From NCBI GenBank assembly GCA_963922315.1, contig CAWUID010000005.1, positions 1-64,000 of the forward strand: a stretch of 64,000 nucleotides of DNA, in the 5' to 3' direction. The stretch comes from JAHDBG01 sp963922315. Its GTDB lineage: Bacteria > Pseudomonadota > Gammaproteobacteria > Chromatiales > Chromatiaceae. A program made the position numbers and the translations under genes. How positions within the stretch are numbered: position 1 is the first letter of the stretch; each line of letters begins with the position of its first letter. The notes beneath the pieces are model-generated. The model did no database searches. It was not told the DNA's origin and saw only the letters and a list, made by a program, of their open reading frames with translations. Shown one piece after another: positions 60,131 to 64,000 of the stretch.

Positions 60131-60658
60131 TTATGGCGTGTAGCGTGCAATGCTGTCCTGAATTTCTTCCTTCGCAGCGTCAATACCTTCCCAGCCTTGA
60201 ATTTTTGCCCATTTGCCAGGCTCCAGGTCTTTGTAATGTTCAAAGAAATGCCGTAGCTGATCCAGAGTGGCGGATGGCATATCCTGATAGCTTTGAACCT
60301 GGTCATAAATCGGGGTCAGTTTGCTGACCGGCACCGCCAGGATTTTTGCATCAATACCGCCATCATCTTCCATCTTCAGCACCCCGAGTGGGCGGCATTT
60401 AATCACTGCACCGTGGATGATCGGCAGTGGTGCAATCACCATCACATCTACCGGGTCGCCGTCCAGAGACAAGGTTTGTGGCACATAGCCATAATTACAC
60501 GGATAATACATCGGGGTCGCTAAAAAGCGATCCACAAACATAGCGCCGGTTGACTTGTCCAGTTCGTACTTGACGGGCTCTTTACTGGCAGTGATTTCAA
60601 TAATGACATTGATTTCGTCCGGGGCCTTGTCGCCTGGTGCGACGCGATCTAAGTTCAT
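60131..60658 (-). CDS. ppa: Inorganic pyrophosphatase (family I)
   Basis: Soluble Mg-dependent pyrophosphatase driving biosynthetic reactions. The 175-residue protein has KYELDKSTGAMFVDRFL, YPCNYGYVPQTLSLDGDPVDV (cut) with the DGDPVD metal motif, and KILAVPVSKL. It is full length. It starts 40 bp from the divergent CcsA-like gene and probably shares an operon with engB. Confidence 0.97.
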   Translation of the reverse strand: MNLDRVAPGDKAPDEINVIIEITASKEPVKYELDKSTGAMFVDRFLATPMYYPCNYGYVPQTLSLDGDPVDVMVIAPLPIIHGAVIKCRPLGVLKMEDDGGIDAKILAVPVSKLTPIYDQVQSYQDMPSATLDQLRHFFEHYKDLEPGKWAKIQGWEGIDAAKEEIQDSIARYTP

Positions 60659-60698
60659 ACCATGTCCTTATGGGGTGAAGGGTGCAGAGGAAAAGGAT

Positions 60699-61499
60699 GT
60701 GATTTTTTTAGCCATAACCGCCTGTGTTTTATATCTGCTGGCTGCCGGATGGCGAACGATCTGTTTGTTTCGGCCTGCCTGGGTGGCATCACCAGCTTAT
60801 CCTTGGGATTTGTGGTATGGCGCAGTTGCTGTTGTATTACATACGGTCAGTTTAGCGACGTTGTTACTCGCTCCGACCGGATGGATGCCGGATTTATTTA
60901 GTGCGACTTCATTTGCTGCCGGGTTGGTTGCGGGTTTATTTATTTTATCCTGTCTGACCAGGCCGCTGCACAGCCTGGGGATTGTCGTTTTCCCGCTGGC
61001 TGCAATGAGTGTATTGACAGAGCTGAATATGCCATCATCACATACCGTTCCACCGCTATCTGTCAATGCTCCGCTGCTGGGTCATATCCTGGCTTCCATG
61101 CTGGCATATGCAGTATTGTCTCTGGCAGCGGCGCAGGCTATTTTGCTGACAGTGCAGGATCAGTGTTTGCGTCGCCATCGCCCGAATGGTTTTATCCGCA
61201 GTTTGCCACCTTTGCAGACGATGGAGTCGGTATTGTTTGAACTGATTGTGCTGGGCTTTATGTTGTTAAGCCTGGCTTTGTTGCTCGGCCTGACTAACCT
61301 GCATGATATGTTTGCGCAGCAGGTGGCACATAAGACGATTTTATCGGTCTTGGCTTGGGTCGTCTTCGCCGGACTTTTATGGAGGCGTTGGCAGGGCGGC
61401 TGGCGCGGCCACACCGCCATACGCTGGACCTTATCAGGCTTCAGTCTGTTGCTGCTCGCTTATTTCGGCAGCAAAGTCGTGCTGGAGCTTATTCTGTAG
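60699..61499 (+). CDS. CcsA/YpjD-type cytochrome c assembly family membrane protein
   Basis: A 266-residue polytopic protein with about eight membrane segments. APLLGHILASMLAYAVLSLAAAQA and the VAHKTILSVLAWVVFAGLLWRRW end match the CcsA/YpjD family, which in gammaproteobacteria often sits next to ffh. I use GTG 60699, with AGAGG upstream; a longer frame would run antisense through ppa. The role is not settled; relatives handle haem for cytochrome c. The 3' end overlaps a convergent antitoxin gene by 11 nt. Confidence 0.83.
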   Translation: MIFLAITACVLYLLAAGWRTICLFRPAWVASPAYPWDLWYGAVAVVLHTVSLATLLLAPTGWMPDLFSATSFAAGLVAGLFILSCLTRPLHSLGIVVFPLAAMSVLTELNMPSSHTVPPLSVNAPLLGHILASMLAYAVLSLAAAQAILLTVQDQCLRRHRPNGFIRSLPPLQTMESVLFELIVLGFMLLSLALLLGLTNLHDMFAQQVAHKTILSVLAWVVFAGLLWRRWQGGWRGHTAIRWTLSGFSLLLLAYFGSKVVLELIL

Positions 61500-61680
61500 A
61501 GGGTGCCTGCCGGCCAGATTGCTGTTGTTTCACGTGTCTGACTCCAGGCCATGTCGGTTTCGATTGCCGCATCAGAATGTCCTGATAAATGGCATCCAGG
61601 TCATGGTTATGTTTTGCTGCGTAAGATTCCCTGAGTTTGCGGGTTTCCGCCATAATCGGATCGTCATTCCACATAATCAT
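61489..61680 (-). CDS. Putative antitoxin paired with PIN toxin
   Basis: A 63-residue protein: NDDPIMAETRKLRESYAAKHNHDL then DAIYQDILMRQ, the pattern of small antitoxins that follow PIN toxins (E-x2-R-x3-E-x-YAA-x-x-x-x-DL-x-A-I). It is 9 bp downstream of the PIN gene. Toxin-first order is inverted relative to classical vapBC. The 3' end overlaps the convergent CcsA-like gene. Confidence 0.7.
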   Translation of the reverse strand: MIMWNDDPIMAETRKLRESYAAKHNHDLDAIYQDILMRQSKPTWPGVRHVKQQQSGRQAPSTE

Positions 61681-61689
61681 GTTCTCTTT

Positions 61690-62169
61690 TTACATTAACT
61701 CAAATGGCGTACAGATCACAGGTGAGCTGAGCCCCTGTTCCTGACAGATGTTCTCTATCCTGGGCCGCATAACCGCATTTGCGATATGAGTACAATTCCA
61801 GGTCAGGAGATAGTCGATCTGGTGTACTGCAGCGATGGCAACGTGTAACGCATCTACTTCTGCCTTTTTTGGGAAGGCCATGTTTATTAACAGTCTGTCA
61901 GCTAAGTTTCTGACTGCTTCATTAGCTGACAGCTGTTTGATGTTGTGGATAGCGCTGATTCTTTTCGTTGCTGCCTCGGGATGACCAAGCGACGCTTCTG
62001 CAACCACAAATTCGGAAACATACAGAGTAAATCTGTGACGCTGAAGTTGCCACCATTCTGTTGTGATATTTTGCCAGGTAGCTGCTCGTAAGTTATTGCT
62101 GGGCCTCGCTGTCAGATAGCTGATGACAGAGGTTTCAACGTAAACTTCCGGCTTCTCCGGTATCGCCAT
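61690..62169 (-). CDS. PIN-domain toxin (VapC-like)
   Basis: A 159-residue PIN nuclease. The first acidic residue is Glu in YVETSVISYLTARPS, as in one common subfamily, followed by Glu in VVAEASLG and Asp in VDALHVAIAAVHQIDYL, then LTWNCTHIANA. PIN toxins are metal-dependent RNases. It begins 4 bp after the icd stop, so it is likely transcribed from the icd promoter, with its antitoxin gene behind it. Confidence 0.83.
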   Translation of the reverse strand: MAIPEKPEVYVETSVISYLTARPSNNLRAATWQNITTEWWQLQRHRFTLYVSEFVVAEASLGHPEAATKRISAIHNIKQLSANEAVRNLADRLLINMAFPKKAEVDALHVAIAAVHQIDYLLTWNCTHIANAVMRPRIENICQEQGLSSPVICTPFELM

Positions 62170-62173
62170 ATTT

Positions 62174-63427
62174 TCAAAGAGTGGCGATCATAGCCTGGCC
62201 GAAGCCGGAACAACTGACTTCTGTCGCGCCCGGCATCAGACGTGCCAGGTCGTAGGTAACGGTCTGGTTGCTGATGGCAGCTTCCATTGACTGAATGATC
62301 AGATCGGCGGCCTCGGTCCAACCCAGATGGCGCAGCATCATTTCGGCAGACAGAATCAGAGAGCCCGGATTAACCTTATCTTTACCGGCATATTTGGGTG
62401 CTGTGCCGTGGGTGGCTTCAAACATAGCCACCCGATCAGACAGGTTGGCGCCAGGTGCGATACCGATGCCACCAACCTGTGCAGCCAGCGCGTCGGAAAT
62501 ATAGTCACCATTCAGGTTCAGGGTGGCAATCACATCATAGTCGGCAGGGCGTAATAAGATTTGTTGCAGAAACGCATCTGCAATCACATCCTTGATCACA
62601 ATCTCGCTGCCGGTGACTGGGTTGTTAAACCGGCACCAGGGTCCGCCATCCAGCTCAGTTGCGCCGAATTCACGCTTTGCCAGGTCATAGCCCCAGTTTT
62701 TGAACGCACCTTCGGTATATTTCATGATATTGCCCTTGTGCACCAGGGTCACTGAAGGGCGGTCATTTTCTATTGCATACTGAATTGCTTTGCGCACCAG
62801 GCGTTCGGTACCTGATTGTGAGACAGGTTTGATACCAATACCGGACGTCTCCGGGAAGCGAATTTTGTCCACACCCATTTCGCTGCGCAGATACTGAATC
62901 ACCTGCTTTGCTTCCGGACTACCTGCAGACCACTCAATGCCGGCGTAAATGTCTTCTGAATTTTCGCGGAAGATCACCATATCGGTGTGTTCGGGATGCT
63001 TCAGCGGGCTGGGTGTTCCGGCAAAATAACGTACCGGGCGCAGGCAGACATACAAGTCTAACTGTTGGCGTAAACTGACATTTAATGACCGGATACCACC
63101 ACCGACTGGAGTGGTCAGCGGGCCCTTGATGGAGACGACATAATCCTGCACAGCCTGTAGAGTTTCTTCCGGCAGCCATACATCCGGGCCATACACCTGA
63201 GTCGATTTTTCACCGGCGTAGATTTCCATCCAGGCAATCTGGCGTTTGCCGCTATAGGCTTTGTCGACGACCGCATCCACCACTTGTCGCATAACCGGGG
63301 TAATATCAACCCCGATGCCATCGCCTTCAATGTAGGGGATGATCGGCTGATCCGGAACCTGTAAGCTGCCGTCGCTGGCGTAGGTGATCATGTCGCCCTG
63401 TGCCGGGCGTTGCATAGGTTGTGGCAT
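62174..63427 (-). CDS. icd: Isocitrate dehydrogenase (NADP)
   Basis: TCA-cycle enzyme oxidatively decarboxylating isocitrate. The 417-residue protein has IPYIEGDGIGVDITPVM, TTPVGGGIRSLNVSLRQQLDLY (cut), FRENSEDIYAGIEW, and the cofactor region TLNLNGDYISDALAAQVGG and ATHGTAPKYAGKDKVNPG. It matches the E. coli-type enzyme; the regulatory serine context RSLNVSLRQ is present. A PIN toxin gene follows after 4 bp. Confidence 0.97.
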   Translation of the reverse strand: MPQPMQRPAQGDMITYASDGSLQVPDQPIIPYIEGDGIGVDITPVMRQVVDAVVDKAYSGKRQIAWMEIYAGEKSTQVYGPDVWLPEETLQAVQDYVVSIKGPLTTPVGGGIRSLNVSLRQQLDLYVCLRPVRYFAGTPSPLKHPEHTDMVIFRENSEDIYAGIEWSAGSPEAKQVIQYLRSEMGVDKIRFPETSGIGIKPVSQSGTERLVRKAIQYAIENDRPSVTLVHKGNIMKYTEGAFKNWGYDLAKREFGATELDGGPWCRFNNPVTGSEIVIKDVIADAFLQQILLRPADYDVIATLNLNGDYISDALAAQVGGIGIAPGANLSDRVAMFEATHGTAPKYAGKDKVNPGSLILSAEMMLRHLGWTEAADLIIQSMEAAISNQTVTYDLARLMPGATEVSCSGFGQAMIATL

Positions 63428-63499
63428 GGCAATAAGTCTGCATTTAAGAATAAAAAGACGAAAATGTGTTTTAACTGTGCAATTTTATCACATTCGTAT

Positions 63500-64000
63500 T
63501 CAGGATAGCGGGTGTAGCTCAGATAAGGGTGTGGATTTGCCATGTTGCTGAATGATACGCACATGTTCACGCGCAAGAGCGCGTGGTTGAGTAACGCCAC
63601 AGGCATGAGCGATCAGGCTGACACCTTGATTGATTTCGCGGGCGAAATTGGCAACACGTGTTGCTTTGTCTTGTGGCACCAGGCCGCGTTGCAGAGCCAG
63701 GTTATGTGTGGTGATACCGGTGGGGCAGGTATTTTTATTACACTGCAATGCCTGGATGCAACCCAGTGCAAACATAAAGCCGCGAGCTGAAACGACAAAA
63801 TCAGCGCCGGCGGCAATAGCCCAGGCAACCTTGCCCGGAATCATCAGCTTGCCTGAAGCGATGACTTTAATGCGTTCGCGTAAATCGTACTCATGTAACA
63901 GATTAACCACCAGCGGCAGGCTTTCAGACAGCGGCATGCCGACATAATCCAGTAACGGTTGTGGTGCGGCACCTGTGCCACCATCGGCACTGTCCAGAGT
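63500..64000 (-). CDS. FMN-binding glutamate-synthase-like protein, C-terminal part, cut by window edge
   Basis: The frame is open from the right edge to a stop at 63500. Visible sequence: DSADGGTGAAPQPLLDYVGMP, VIASGKLMIPGKVAWAIAAGADFV, FMFALGCIQALQCNKNTCPTGI (Cys-rich, as in the 3Fe-4S site) and QRGLVPQDKATRVANFA. This is the FMN-binding half of glutamate synthase; the shorter glutamate-synthase-family proteins fit better than true GltB because the GXGXG domain is missing after it. The start lies outside the window. Confidence 0.83.
   Translation of the reverse strand, partial: TLDSADGGTGAAPQPLLDYVGMPLSESLPLVVNLLHEYDLRERIKVIASGKLMIPGKVAWAIAAGADFVVSARGFMFALGCIQALQCNKNTCPTGITTHNLALQRGLVPQDKATRVANFAREINQGVSLIAHACGVTQPRALAREHVRIIQQHGKSTPLSELHPLS

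Noticed and set aside
60555..60698. Upstream extension of the CcsA-like gene
   Set aside because: It runs antisense through the ppa 5' end; a GTG at 60699 with AGAGG upstream explains the start better.

Overview
The window looks like a chromosomal segment of a gammaproteobacterium of moderate GC. The evidence is the typical gammaproteobacterial gene set: LpxC, FtsY/FtsE, GcvT/GcvH, a MutT-ThiE fusion, DUF1820, PlsY, a T2SS secretin and a CobW GTPase. A TusA-DsrE2 pair hints at sulfur-oxidiser ancestry, but that is inference only. Most of the sequence is dense housekeeping DNA with many 1-4 nt stop/start overlaps. Accessory, more AT-rich segments are scattered through it: toxin-antitoxin modules, two filamentous-haemagglutinin-like giants, a metallopeptidase, a sensory/transport-like operon, an IS3-type element, MITEs and palindromic repeats.

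Layout. 0.1-9.4 kb: tRNA-Thr, mnmA, sppA-like, phoU, DUF4126, an MT-A70 methyltransferase, a small EF-hand membrane protein with an apparent frameshift, pgpA-thiE-hemL-dedA, tRNA-Arg, DUF1820, hisI, gloB. 9.4-15.3 kb: a dihydroorotase, then an accessory patch (RHH/ParE pair, TpsA-like adhesin) with a decayed relic of a dihydroorotase 3' end on its far side, then an M15 peptidase. 15.4-17.7 kb: a metzincin-type peptidase among REP-like palindromes. 17.8-22.6 kb: acs, gcvT-gcvH, a CNNM/CBS transporter. 22.6-24.6 kb: a CobW-family GTPase flanked by two copies of a three-hairpin repeat; a third, decayed copy lies at 45.3 kb. 24.6-28.8 kb: ispH, pyrE-leuS. 28.8-34.8 kb: DUF697 gene divergent from a tight four-gene operon (SPFH protein, double-domain substrate-binding lipoprotein, family-3 binding protein, Amt-like protein with a periplasmic coiled coil), ended by a MITE. 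35-41.1 kb: alaS, a class 3 lipase, a small hypothetical, and a ferredoxin gene (fdxA) split by an IS3-family element. 41.2-48.1 kb: glyA-ribD-midA, a four-tRNA cluster with a clear terminator, lpxC, ftsY-ftsE without ftsX. 48.1-54.4 kb: ispF, an inactive dihydroorotase homologue, dapA, a second TpsA-like adhesin, an Rpn-family nuclease. 54.4-64 kb: plsY, tusA, dsrE2, a MITE abutting mutT-thiE, gspD, an orphan AbrB-type antitoxin, engB, ppa, a CcsA-like protein, a PIN toxin-antitoxin pair, icd, and the end of a GltB-like gene cut by the window edge.

The most unusual items are the 29.4-34.8 kb operon, which matches no system I recognise; the three-hairpin repeat with compensatory base changes; two MITEs that supply gene signals (a stop codon and a Shine-Dalgarno); and fdxA, which is split by an IS and has also lost a cluster-ligand cysteine.
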